A stretch of DNA of 64,000 nucleotides, from contig CAVGWA010000003.1 of NCBI GenBank assembly GCA_963632935.1, positions 8,416 to 72,415 on the forward strand, read 5' to 3'. Numbering within the stretch: position 1 is the first letter of the stretch; every line of letters starts with the position of its first letter. Both the position numbers and the translations under genes were made by a program. This document shows positions 51,068 through 59,601 of this stretch, one piece after another. Below the pieces are notes generated by a model, which did not search any database, was not told the DNA's origin, and saw nothing but the letters and a program-made list of their open reading frames with translations. The stretch is from Coprosoma sp963632935. GTDB lineage: Bacteria > Bacillota_I > Bacilli_A > RF39 > UBA660.

Positions 51068-51736
51068 ATGGAAGAAATTGATTTAAGTTATCTTTTTAAA
51101 TTTTATTTATCTCAAATAAAATGGGTTATTATTTCTATTGTTTGTTTAGTATTAGTTGGAAATGTTTATAATTTAATTACAAGAGTACCACTTTATCAAA
51201 GTAGTACAACAATTGTTCTTGCTACGGAGAACAAGGATGATGAAAAATATACACAAAGTGATGCTTTACTAAACCAAAATTTAGTGTCTACATATAGTCA
51301 AATAATTAAAAGTAGAAAAATATTAAATAAAGTAATAAAAAATGAAAAATTAAAATACAATTATGATAAATTATCATCAGCAATTGATGTTTCAAGTGTT
51401 GAAGACACCGAAATAATAAAAATATCAGTAAAATCTAAAAGCAAAAAGGAGGCAATAAAAATTGCAGATGCTATTGTTCCTGTTTTTTCTGATGAAGTAA
51501 AACGTATTTATAATATAAATAATGTTAGTGTTGTAGATGAAGCTTATGCCTCTTCTAAACCATGTAATATTAATTATTTAAAAGAAAATATATTATATGT
51601 TTTATCAGCATTTGTATTATCTACTGGTGTAATTTTCATTATTTATTATTTTGATACAAGTATTAAATCAGCTACTGAAATAGAAGAAAAATGTGGTTTA
51701 ACAATTTTAGGCGTAGTTCCAGAAGTAAGGAGATAA
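51068..51736 (+). CDS. cpsC: Capsule/EPS chain-length regulator and kinase activator (Wzz/CpsC-type)
   Basis: 222 residues with the Wzz layout: a first membrane helix (WVIISIVCLVLVGNVYNLI), an extracellular region with YQSSTTIVLATE and KEAIKIADAIVPVFSDEV, a second helix (ILYVLSAFVLSTGVIFIIYYF) and a short cytoplasmic tail that activates the cognate tyrosine kinase. ATG 51068 after TGGAGG is chosen over upstream codons. It is the first gene of the surface polysaccharide locus and is followed 3 bases later by the kinase. Confidence 0.9.
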   Translation: MEEIDLSYLFKFYLSQIKWVIISIVCLVLVGNVYNLITRVPLYQSSTTIVLATENKDDEKYTQSDALLNQNLVSTYSQIIKSRKILNKVIKNEKLKYNYDKLSSAIDVSSVEDTEIIKISVKSKSKKEAIKIADAIVPVFSDEVKRIYNINNVSVVDEAYASSKPCNINYLKENILYVLSAFVLSTGVIFIIYYFDTSIKSATEIEEKCGLTILGVVPEVRR

Positions 51737-51739
51737 AGT

Positions 51740-52471
51740 ATGATTAAAAAGAAAAGTGAACATACAAATAGAACAGATTTATTACTTAATTTAAGTCCTA
51801 AATCAGTATTTTCAGAAGCCATAAAAAACATTAGAACGAATTTAACTTTTTCTGAAGTAAATAAAAAAATGAAAATAATTTTAATTACTTCAACTGAACC
51901 GGGGGATGGTAAAAGTTTTATTTGTGCTAATTTAGCTATTGCCTATGCTCAGGAGGGTAAAAGGGTATTAATTATTGATAGTGATTTAAGAAAAGGAAGA
52001 CAATCTGAAATATTCGGTGTTATAAATAAAATAAGTAGTGGTTATACTAATTTAATTTTAAATTATAATGAAAACGAAAATAATTTTAAATTAGATGATT
52101 ATATTTTAGAAACATCTATTACAAATGTTGAATTGATTGCTAACGGACCAATACCACCAAATCCAGTAGAATTACTTTCCAGCAAAAATAATGAACGTTT
52201 ATTAGAAGAATTAAAGAAAAAATATGATATAATAATACTCGATTGTCCACCAATAATTGGAATTAGTGATACATCTATTATGACAAAATATAGTGATGTT
52301 AATTTATTGGTAGTTTCAAATAAAAAAACAAAAGTTGAATTAATTGAGAGAGTTAAGAAAAACTTTGAACAAGCTAACGCAAGTATAACAGGGGTTATTG
52401 TTAATAAAGCAGATGTAAAAGGTAGTAGTTATTATGGTTATTACAATGATGACTACTATGATGAAAAATAA
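51740..52471 (+). CDS. cpsD: Bacterial tyrosine kinase (CpsD/YwqD type)
   Basis: 243 residues: Walker A STEPGDGKSFICANLA, Walker A' VLIIDSDLRKGRQ, Walker B IIILDCPP, and a C-terminal tyrosine cluster with six Tyr (YYGYYNDDYYDEK) that is autophosphorylated in this family. With CpsC it controls polymer length and export; the phosphatase encoded next reverses it. The stop overlaps the next start by one base. Confidence 0.94.
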   Translation: MIKKKSEHTNRTDLLLNLSPKSVFSEAIKNIRTNLTFSEVNKKMKIILITSTEPGDGKSFICANLAIAYAQEGKRVLIIDSDLRKGRQSEIFGVINKISSGYTNLILNYNENENNFKLDDYILETSITNVELIANGPIPPNPVELLSSKNNERLLEELKKKYDIIILDCPPIIGISDTSIMTKYSDVNLLVVSNKKTKVELIERVKKNFEQANASITGVIVNKADVKGSSYYGYYNDDYYDEK

Positions 52472-53184
52472 TGAAAGATTTGCATACTCATCTTCTTTAT
52501 GGCATAGATGATGGTAGTAAAAACTTAGCCGAAAGTTTACAATCTTTACAATCATTAGCAAGTTCTGGAGTTACAGAACTTGTTTTTACTCCTCATTATA
52601 TTGAAAATAGTAAATATATGTGTAACGTTAGTAAGAAAAAAAAATTATTCCAAAAAATTAAATCAGAAATGAAAAAACAAAATATTAATATAAAAGTTTA
52701 TATGGGAAACGAAATATATTATTCTGAGAATATATTAAAACTTTTAAAAGAAAAAGAAATATCTTCAATAAATGATTCAAGATATTTATTAATTGAACTA
52801 CCAGTTTTAAATTGTCCTAATAGTATTAAAAACGTATTTAGTGAACTAATACATAACGGTTATAAAATCGTATTAGCACATCCTGAAAGATATTGTTATG
52901 TTATGGATGATATTACATTTTTAGATGATTTAATTAAAATGGGAGTATTGATGCAAAGTAACTATACTAGTTTATATGGTAGATATGGTAAGAAAAGCGA
53001 GGCAACATTAAAAAAGCTTCTTAAAAAAGGATATATATCATTTTTATGTAGTGATATACATTCTAAGATGAGAGTAAGAGAGGTAAATTTAAGAAGAAAA
53101 TTAAGATGGTATTTATCTAAAGATGATATTGAAAAATTATTAAATACCAATTTTGATAAAGTAGTAAATGATGAAAAATTATAA
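52471..53184 (+). CDS. cpsB: PHP-type tyrosine-protein phosphatase (CpsB/YwqE)
   Basis: A metal-dependent phosphatase of 237 residues that dephosphorylates CpsD-type kinases. PHP motifs: DLHTHLLYGIDDGSK at the start, FTPHYIEN, GNEIYY, VLAHPERYCY and LCSDIHSKMR, supplying the His/Asp metal ligands. The order here is regulator-kinase-phosphatase-initiating transferase; streptococci place the phosphatase first. Confidence 0.93.
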   Translation: MKDLHTHLLYGIDDGSKNLAESLQSLQSLASSGVTELVFTPHYIENSKYMCNVSKKKKLFQKIKSEMKKQNINIKVYMGNEIYYSENILKLLKEKEISSINDSRYLLIELPVLNCPNSIKNVFSELIHNGYKIVLAHPERYCYVMDDITFLDDLIKMGVLMQSNYTSLYGRYGKKSEATLKKLLKKGYISFLCSDIHSKMRVREVNLRRKLRWYLSKDDIEKLLNTNFDKVVNDEKL

Positions 53185-53203
53185 GTAAGGTAGTGTGTTT
53201 TTA

Positions 53204-53866
53204 ATGGATGAGAGTATTGTATATGTTAAAGAATCTAGAAAATTATCTAAAAAAATATATTTTTTCTTTAAAAGATTTTTTGATATTTTATTTAGTATAA
53301 TATTATTAATATTTTTAGTACCAATTTCTTTAACAATTAAAGTAGTTTATATTTTTAATAAAGATTTTAACAGTATATTTTATTTTCAAAAAAGAATAGG
53401 TAAAAATGGTAAAATATTTAAATTATATAAATTTAGATCAATGGTACCAAATGCAGATGAGGTTTTAAAACAAATGCTAAAAAAAAAGAAGTACAAAAAA
53501 CAGTGGGAGAAATATCAAAAGTTTGAAGATGATCCTAGAATAACAAAAATAGGTAAATTTTTAAGAAAAACTTCATTAGATGAATTGCCACAAGTAATTA
53601 ATGTTTTAAAAGGTGATATGTCCTTTATAGGTCCAAGACCATTAATAGAAGGTGAATTAGATTCACATAATGGTAATCATGAATTATATGAAAGTGTTCG
53701 TCCCGGTGTATCCGGTTGGTGGGCTTGTAATGGAAGAAGTAATTTATCATATGAAGAAAGATTAATATTAGAGTATTTTTATTGTGAAAATTGTAATTTT
53801 AAGTTAGATATTAAATGCATTTTTAGAACAATTAAAGCAGTGGTTTTTAAAAAAGGAGCTAAATAG
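53204..53866 (+). CDS. Initiating sugar-phosphate transferase (polyprenyl glycosylphosphotransferase)
   Basis: Attaches the first sugar phosphate to undecaprenyl phosphate. About 220 residues, the short catalytic form: one membrane hairpin (FFDILFSIILLIFLVPISL), FYFQKRIGKNGKIFKLYKFRSMV, then the signature KIGKFLRKTSLDELPQVINVLKGDMSFIGPRPL and RPGVSGWWACNGRS. Start ATG 53204 is used; GTG 53195 is an alternative, and the ribosome binding site (TAAGGTAG) does not decide firmly. It ends the first segment of the locus. Confidence 0.93.
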   Translation: MDESIVYVKESRKLSKKIYFFFKRFFDILFSIILLIFLVPISLTIKVVYIFNKDFNSIFYFQKRIGKNGKIFKLYKFRSMVPNADEVLKQMLKKKKYKKQWEKYQKFEDDPRITKIGKFLRKTSLDELPQVINVLKGDMSFIGPRPLIEGELDSHNGNHELYESVRPGVSGWWACNGRSNLSYEERLILEYFYCENCNFKLDIKCIFRTIKAVVFKKGAK

Positions 53867-54076
53867 GCTAGTGTTATACTTATATTATTTAATAATAAAA
53901 AGTTGATGAAAAATGGATATGTATTTTAAGGTAAATCTTAAGTGATTTACTTTTTATATTTACTAAAAAATGTATGGCAGAGCGACTATAAAAAAGCACT
54001 TTTAAAAGATATTATATATGTTTCTTAAACTTATTGCACATTAATTGTGCACTTTCAATAAAAATCTACACTATGC

Positions 54077-54122
54077 AAAATTGAGCAAAAAAATGGCTGA
54101 AAATTGAGCAAAAAAATGGCTG
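54077..54122 (+). repeat. Tandem duplication of a 23-bp unit
   Basis: Two identical, directly abutting 23-bp copies (54077-54099 and 54100-54122), each reading AAAATTGAGC, seven As, then TGGCTG. They lie 7 bases upstream of the -35 box of the second locus promoter, a natural place for an activator site or slippage-prone switch. Confidence 0.9.
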
Positions 54123-54259
54123 AAAAAGTTGAATCTTTGGTTCTTTTAGTGTATAATATTTTCGAGTTTCTTTTAGATGAATATTATATTTAAAAGAAAA
54201 AACAGATTGATTTAAAAATATAGTATAAATTATACAATAGTAGTTAGTTTGAGTATTTA

Positions 54260-54291
54260 ATCATTGCATTGTATAGTGTAATGATTTTTTT
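54260..54291 (+). terminator. Attenuator-like terminator before the glycosyltransferase genes
   Basis: ATCATTGCA (54260-54268) pairs with TGTAATGAT (54277-54285) with one G-U pair, followed by a T-run to 54291. The ribosome binding site AGGAG starts at 54292. Promoter-to-terminator distance is about 100 bases, so transcripts must read through it. Confidence 0.7.
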
Positions 54292-54307
54292 AGGAGAAGT
54301 GAATTTT

Positions 54308-55441
54308 GTGAAAAAAAATGAGCCGATAAGAGTAGCACAAATTATAGGTAAATGGCTTGGTGGTGGAGTGGAATCTGTCGTAATGAATTATTATAGACAT
54401 ATTGATAGAACTAAAATTCAGTTTGATTTTATATGTGATGAAGATTCTACGAATATTCCATATGAAGAAATAGAAAAAATGGGTGGTAAAGTTATTTTAA
54501 TACCACCATATCAAAAAGTTTTTAAGTATCATAAAAAACTAAAAGAAGTATTAAAAGCTGGTGGATACAAAATAGTTCACTCACATATTAATACATTATC
54601 AGTTTTTAGTTTGTTTGCTGCAAAGTGTGCTGGAGTTCCAGTAAGAATTGCACATAGTCATAGCACGACAAATAAAAAAGAAAAAAAGAAGAATTTATTA
54701 AAGCAAGTATTAAGACCATTTAGCAAAGTATTTGCAACAGATTATATGTGTTGTTCAGAACTTGCTGGCAGATGGTTGTTTGGAAACAAAGAATATGATA
54801 ATGGTAATGTTTATCTTTTAAACAATGCAATTGATTTAGATAAATTTAAATATGATGAAGAGAAAAGAAAAGAAAAAAGAAAAGAATTAAATATAGAAGA
54901 TGATACTTTAGTAATTGGTCATGTTGGTAGATTTGTTGAACAAAAAAATCATAGATTTTTAATTGATATATTTAATGAAGTACATAAACAAAAAGAAAAT
55001 TCTATTTTATTGCTTGCAGGACAAGGCCCTTTAATGGAAGAAATGAAAGAAAAAGTTAAAATATTAGGAATAGAAGATAGTGTTAAATTTTTAGGGCAAA
55101 GAAATGATATAAATGAATTATATCAAGCATTTGATGTATTTTGCTTACCAAGTCTTTATGAAGGATTGCCAGTTGTTGGAGTTGAAGCACAAGCCACAGG
55201 ATTATTATGTGTATTTTCTGATGATATGACAAAAGAAACAAAAGTGTTGGATACTACTGAGTTTTTATCACTAAATCAGAGTGTAGAAGAGTGGGCATAT
55301 ACAATTTTAAAGAAATATAAATCATTTAAAAGAAAGAATTGTACCAACGAAATTTCTAAAAAAGATTTTAATATAAAAAAAGAAGCAAATAAATTAACTC
55401 AAAAATATTATGAAGAATATAGAAGAAAGGTGACGAATTAA
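54308..55441 (+). CDS. Glycosyltransferase family 4 (EpsF-like)
   Basis: 377 residues with the GT-B fold: an N-terminal acceptor domain starting PIRVAQIIGKWLGGGVESVVMNYYRHI, and a C-terminal donor domain with VIGHVGRFVEQKNHRFLIDIF, LLLAGQGPLMEEM and the retaining-enzyme motif FCLPSLYEGLPVVGVEAQATG (EX7E). GTG 54308 is chosen, 11 bases after AGGAG; GTG 54299 is too close to it. First gene of the second segment; sugar specificity unknown. Confidence 0.9.
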   Translation: MKKNEPIRVAQIIGKWLGGGVESVVMNYYRHIDRTKIQFDFICDEDSTNIPYEEIEKMGGKVILIPPYQKVFKYHKKLKEVLKAGGYKIVHSHINTLSVFSLFAAKCAGVPVRIAHSHSTTNKKEKKKNLLKQVLRPFSKVFATDYMCCSELAGRWLFGNKEYDNGNVYLLNNAIDLDKFKYDEEKRKEKRKELNIEDDTLVIGHVGRFVEQKNHRFLIDIFNEVHKQKENSILLLAGQGPLMEEMKEKVKILGIEDSVKFLGQRNDINELYQAFDVFCLPSLYEGLPVVGVEAQATGLLCVFSDDMTKETKVLDTTEFLSLNQSVEEWAYTILKKYKSFKRKNCTNEISKKDFNIKKEANKLTQKYYEEYRRKVTN

Positions 55442-56487
55442 TGAAAGTATTACATTTAATATGTACTGATGTTTTCTCGGGTGCAGAAAATGTAGCATGC
55501 CAAATAATAAACGGATTTCAAAATGACAAAAATTTTCAAATGGTGTATTGTAGCCCTAGTGGGCCAAATGAAACAAGCTTAGCTGAGAGAAAAGTAAAAC
55601 ATTTAAAGCTTAATAAATTTGATTATAAATCTACAAAGAAAGCAATAGAAGAATTTGAGCCAGATATAATTCATGCTCATGATATAAAAGCAAGCGTTAT
55701 GGCTTCTTTAATATGTGGAAAAAAAATAAAAATAATTTCTCATGTTCATACGAATCATGAAAATATGAGAAAAGTAAATATTAAAACGTTGATGTTTAAT
55801 TATTGCTCTAAGAATTTTTCCAAAATCATATGGGTTTCACAAAGTGCTTTTGATAATTATATATTTAAAGATAAAGTTAAAGAAAAATCAATTATTTTAT
55901 ATAATGTAATTAATAAAAAGGAAATAATCAATAGTATAGAAAATGACAATAATAAATATGAACCATTTGATATTATTTATTTAGGAAGATTGACTTATGC
56001 TAAAAATTCTGAAAGATTAATAAAAATAATAAAAGATATCAAAGTGAAAGGTTACAATATTAGGGTAGCTATAGTCGGAACAGGAGAATTGTATGAAAGT
56101 ATAAAAGAGTTAATAGATAATTTTGAATTAAATGGGAATGTAAAATTGTTTGGTTATGTTACAAATCCTTACAAGATTTTAAATGATTCTAAAATATTAG
56201 TTATGACATCAAGATATGAAGGAACCCCAATGGTAGCATTAGAAGCAATGGCATTAGGTAAGCCTATAATTAGCACACCCACAGATGGCTTGAAAGATAT
56301 TGTTAGACAAAATAAAAATGGGTATTTATCAAGCAATGACAGTGAACTAGTGGATACTATTATCAGTTTGCTGAAAGATGATAAAAAATTGAAAGAATAT
56401 TCTAAAAATGCGTTACAACAATTTGATGAAGTAAGTGATATTAATAAATATATAAATAAAATTAGATGCATATATAACAACAAATAA
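55441..56487 (+). CDS. Glycosyltransferase family 4
   Basis: 348 residues, GT-B fold: KVLHLICTDVFSGAENVACQIINGF at the N-terminus, DIIHAHDIKASVMA, and the donor domain with DIIYLGRLTYAKNSERLIKII, AIVGTGELYES and VMTSRYEGTPMVALEAMALGKPII (EX7E). The start overlaps the previous stop by one base. It is distinct in sequence from the preceding enzyme and probably adds a different sugar. Confidence 0.92.
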   Translation: MKVLHLICTDVFSGAENVACQIINGFQNDKNFQMVYCSPSGPNETSLAERKVKHLKLNKFDYKSTKKAIEEFEPDIIHAHDIKASVMASLICGKKIKIISHVHTNHENMRKVNIKTLMFNYCSKNFSKIIWVSQSAFDNYIFKDKVKEKSIILYNVINKKEIINSIENDNNKYEPFDIIYLGRLTYAKNSERLIKIIKDIKVKGYNIRVAIVGTGELYESIKELIDNFELNGNVKLFGYVTNPYKILNDSKILVMTSRYEGTPMVALEAMALGKPIISTPTDGLKDIVRQNKNGYLSSNDSELVDTIISLLKDDKKLKEYSKNALQQFDEVSDINKYINKIRCIYNNK

Positions 56488-56500
56488 GAGAGGAAAGAAA

Positions 56501-57475
56501 ATGAAAAAAATTTCAATAATTATTCCATTATATAATGCCGAAAAGTACATTGAAAAATGTTTATATTCTATAAAAAGACAAACCTATAGTAATTATGAAA
56601 TAATAATTGTTGATGATGGTTCAAAAGATAATAGTTTAAAAATGTGTGAAAAGTTCAAAAATGAAAATAAAAATATAATTTTGAAAATTTTTACTCAAAA
56701 AAATGAAGGACCTTCAAGTGCAAGAAATAGAGGAATAGCAAATGCAGAAGGAGATTACATAACATTTGTAGATTCAGATGATTATTTAGAAGAAAATTTG
56801 TTGGAAGTTCTTTTAAATTGTTGTGAAAAAGATACTATGGTTAGAAGTAATTATAAAACATTTAAAGGTAATAAAATTTTTAATAATAAAACTGAAAGAG
56901 ATAAGATTTTGGATGGTGATTTTATTGAAAAAATACTAGCTAATTCATTTCCAGGATGTGTTTGGGGTTGCTTGTTTGAAACAAAAATAATAAAAAAAAT
57001 GAAGTTTTCATCTGAATTACATTTTATGGAAGATACATTATTTCTAGTTGAATACTTAAACAATATTAAATATGTAAAATTTGTTGAAGCAAATTATTAT
57101 TATTGTTTAAGCAATACAAATAGTATTACGTTATCAAGTGATAACATTTTAAACAATGTAAAGTCTTTTAATAAATCTCTTGATGAAATTAATTTGATTA
57201 CAAAAAATAGTTATGAAAAATTAATTGATAACAAAAAAATTATATTAATTGAAAAAGAATTAGCTAAAGTAAACAAATTTAAAGAATTAAAAACGATAAT
57301 AAATAATCAAGATTTCATAAGTATAATTAATAAAATACAAAAAGAATACATTAATAGTAAAATCTATTCAATATTACTTAGTATGTACCTAAATAAAAAT
57401 TTATTATTTATTTATATATATGTGAATTTTAGAAAAGTGTTGAAAAAAATAAAGAAATTAGGTGAAAAAGAATGA
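56501..57475 (+). CDS. Glycosyltransferase family 2
   Basis: 324 residues, GT-A fold: KISIIIPLYNAEKYIEKCLYSI, EIIIVDDGSKDNS, GPSSARNRGIANAEGDYITFVDSDDYL with the metal-binding DSD, and a helical C-terminus with basic, hydrophobic segments. The protein is the same length as the next gene's product and similar over the first ~100 residues, so the two look like tandem duplicates that diverged. They overlap by 4 bases. Confidence 0.92.
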   Translation: MKKISIIIPLYNAEKYIEKCLYSIKRQTYSNYEIIIVDDGSKDNSLKMCEKFKNENKNIILKIFTQKNEGPSSARNRGIANAEGDYITFVDSDDYLEENLLEVLLNCCEKDTMVRSNYKTFKGNKIFNNKTERDKILDGDFIEKILANSFPGCVWGCLFETKIIKKMKFSSELHFMEDTLFLVEYLNNIKYVKFVEANYYYCLSNTNSITLSSDNILNNVKSFNKSLDEINLITKNSYEKLIDNKKIILIEKELAKVNKFKELKTIINNQDFISIINKIQKEYINSKIYSILLSMYLNKNLLFIYIYVNFRKVLKKIKKLGEKE

Positions 57476-58446
57476 AATTGTCAATAATTATTCCAGTATA
57501 CAATGCCGAAAAGTATTTAGAAAAGTGTATGAAATCAATTTTTGATAATATTGAAAATTCATTCGAAGTAATACTTATAAATGATGGATCGAAAGATAAT
57601 AGCTTAAAAATTATAAAAGAACTTATGAAAAAGTATAAAAATATTGAACTTATAGATAATTCTAATAATGGAGTTTCATACTCTAGAAATCTAGGAATTA
57701 AAAAAGCTAAAGGTAATTATATAATGTTTGTAGATGCTGATGATGAACTTAAAAAAAATTGGTTTGACAAGATAAATCGTTATATGACAGAAAATTATGA
57801 TATAGTTTATTTTTCAAAGTACAATTTAGACTCTAATAAAAATGATTTGCTAAAATATATAATTGGTTATAATAAAGAAAATATATGTATAGCTGGTCCA
57901 TATTCAAAAATTTTTAGAAAAGAATTTATTGAGAAAAATAATATTTTATTTAATGATAAAATAATAAATGGAGAGGATATGTTATTTAATATTGAAGCAT
58001 TAAGTAAAGCCAAAAAGATACAAAGTATAAACGAGCCAATTTATTTGTATAGAAGATATGTAGGTCAAACTACAAAAAAATTTGATATCAGAATATTTGA
58101 TTCTGATGTATTATTTCATGAAAAAATTACTAATCTATTAAATGATTACGATATTTTGGAAGATGATAAAGAAAAAATAAAAAAATTTTGCTTGCAAGGA
58201 GCTATTATAATGCTTTATGAGAGGATATCTTACATTGAAAAGTATAGTGATGCAAAGAAGTATATATGTAGGTTATATAGTTTTCCATATAATAAGGCAG
58301 AAACTTTGTGTTTGATGGTTAGTAAAAGTAATAAAATTAAATATGCATTATACAAAATTAAACCGAAATGTCTTTTGTATCATTTGTTTAGATTTATACG
58401 AAGAAATAAATTCAAAAAAAATAGTGAAGAATATATTTTAATATAA
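57472..58446 (+). CDS. Glycosyltransferase family 2
   Basis: 324 residues, GT-A fold: KLSIIIPVYNAEKYLEKCMKSI, EVILINDGSKDNS, SYSRNLGIKKAKGNYIMFVDADDEL with the DAD motif, and NGEDMLFNIEAL (the GEDxxF acceptor-site pattern). Probable paralogue of the upstream gene with a changed specificity region after residue ~110. It starts inside the previous gene's end (ATGA overlap). Confidence 0.92.
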   Translation: MKLSIIIPVYNAEKYLEKCMKSIFDNIENSFEVILINDGSKDNSLKIIKELMKKYKNIELIDNSNNGVSYSRNLGIKKAKGNYIMFVDADDELKKNWFDKINRYMTENYDIVYFSKYNLDSNKNDLLKYIIGYNKENICIAGPYSKIFRKEFIEKNNILFNDKIINGEDMLFNIEALSKAKKIQSINEPIYLYRRYVGQTTKKFDIRIFDSDVLFHEKITNLLNDYDILEDDKEKIKKFCLQGAIIMLYERISYIEKYSDAKKYICRLYSFPYNKAETLCLMVSKSNKIKYALYKIKPKCLLYHLFRFIRRNKFKKNSEEYILI

Positions 58447-58458
58447 AAGGAGAAAAAA

Positions 58459-59601
58459 ATGAAAAAGATAGGAATAATAACGTTTCATAATTCATATAAT
58501 TGTGGTTCTATGCTTGAATCATATGCAATGCAAAAATCCATTGAAAAATATTGCAGTGATAATGTAGAAATAATAGATTTTTCTAATGAAGGTCAAAAAA
58601 ATTTATATAAAATATTTTTTAAGAATAACTCTTTGAAAAATATTTTAAAGAATATTTTATTGTTGCCTAATCATAGAAAATTAAAAATGAATAATATGAA
58701 ATACGAAGAATTTAGAGATAAAAATTTTCATTTATCAAAAAGTAAATTTAATAATATGAATGAACTAAATGATAAAGATTATAGTTGTATTGTTTCTGGG
58801 AGTGACCAAATTTGGAATGTGACTATTCCAGATGCAGACGACGCATATTTTTTGCCATGGGTAAATAGTGCAAAAAAAGTAGCTTATGCACCAAGCTTTG
58901 GTTCAAAAAATATACTAAAATATGCGAAAGATCCTGAAAAATATAAGAAATATTTAATGAACTATGATTATTTATCTATACGTGAAAGAAATGGACAAAA
59001 ATGGATTAAAGATATGATTAATAAAGAGGTGCCTGTACTAATAGATCCAACTTTAATTTTAACAGCACCTTGCTATGATGAAATACTTGCTAATGATATT
59101 AATGAAAAAGAAAAATATATATTTTTTTATTGCCCAAGTTTTAATCAAAATATATGTAAATATGTAAAGAAAATTTCAAAAAAATATAATTTGAAAGTAA
59201 TAACATGGAGTTGTAAATCATATAGCACAAGAATGATAAAAAGATTCGGCTTTGAACTTGCTAAATACGAAAATCCATCATCTTATTTATACTATATAAA
59301 AAATGCTGATTTAGTATTAACTACTTCGTTTCATGGAACAATATTTTCGACTATTTACAATAAGAAATTTTTTACTATAAAAAATGGAGATATGTATGGA
59401 GATGATGACAGAGTTATAACTCTTTTATCACAATTGAAAATGCTAGATAGACTTATTGCATATGATTTTGATAATAATTTTAATTATTTGAAAGAGGTGG
59501 ATTATTCCGAATACAATAATCAAATAAAAGAATTGCAGATGGAGGCAATAAAATATTTGAGGGAAAGTGTTGGTGGAAGAGAAAATGAAAACAACAAATA
59601 A
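58459..59601 (+). CDS. Polysaccharide pyruvyl transferase family protein
   Basis: 380 residues: GIITFHNSYNCGSMLESYAMQKSI at the N-terminus, CIVSGSDQIWN, KKVAYAPSFGS, VPVLIDPTLIL, and ADLVLTTSFHGTIFSTIYNKKF, the family's conserved His region. Members transfer pyruvate from PEP to sugars as ketals, adding negative charge to the polymer. PEP is also the substrate of pyk in this window. It overlaps the flippase start by 17 bases. Confidence 0.9.
   Translation: MKKIGIITFHNSYNCGSMLESYAMQKSIEKYCSDNVEIIDFSNEGQKNLYKIFFKNNSLKNILKNILLLPNHRKLKMNNMKYEEFRDKNFHLSKSKFNNMNELNDKDYSCIVSGSDQIWNVTIPDADDAYFLPWVNSAKKVAYAPSFGSKNILKYAKDPEKYKKYLMNYDYLSIRERNGQKWIKDMINKEVPVLIDPTLILTAPCYDEILANDINEKEKYIFFYCPSFNQNICKYVKKISKKYNLKVITWSCKSYSTRMIKRFGFELAKYENPSSYLYYIKNADLVLTTSFHGTIFSTIYNKKFFTIKNGDMYGDDDRVITLLSQLKMLDRLIAYDFDNNFNYLKEVDYSEYNNQIKELQMEAIKYLRESVGGRENENNK

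Larger units (their letters stand above)
53867..54307 (+). promoter_or_regulatory. 440-base non-coding regulatory gap inside the polysaccharide locus
   Basis: No gene is seen. In order it holds: a hairpin TGCACA-TTAAT-TGTGCA (54035-54051); the two tandem 23-bp repeats (54077-54122); a strong promoter TTGAAT (54129-54134), 17-bp spacer, TATAAT (54152-54157); a leader hairpin TTTCTTTTA/TAAAAGAAA (54167-54199); and a terminator-like hairpin at 54260-54291 just before the next ribosome binding site. The layout suggests separate, conditional transcription of the glycosyltransferase half of the locus. Confidence 0.7.

Noticed and set aside
54077..54122. CRISPR-like repeat
   Set aside because: Two copies abut with no spacer, no further copies and no cas genes.
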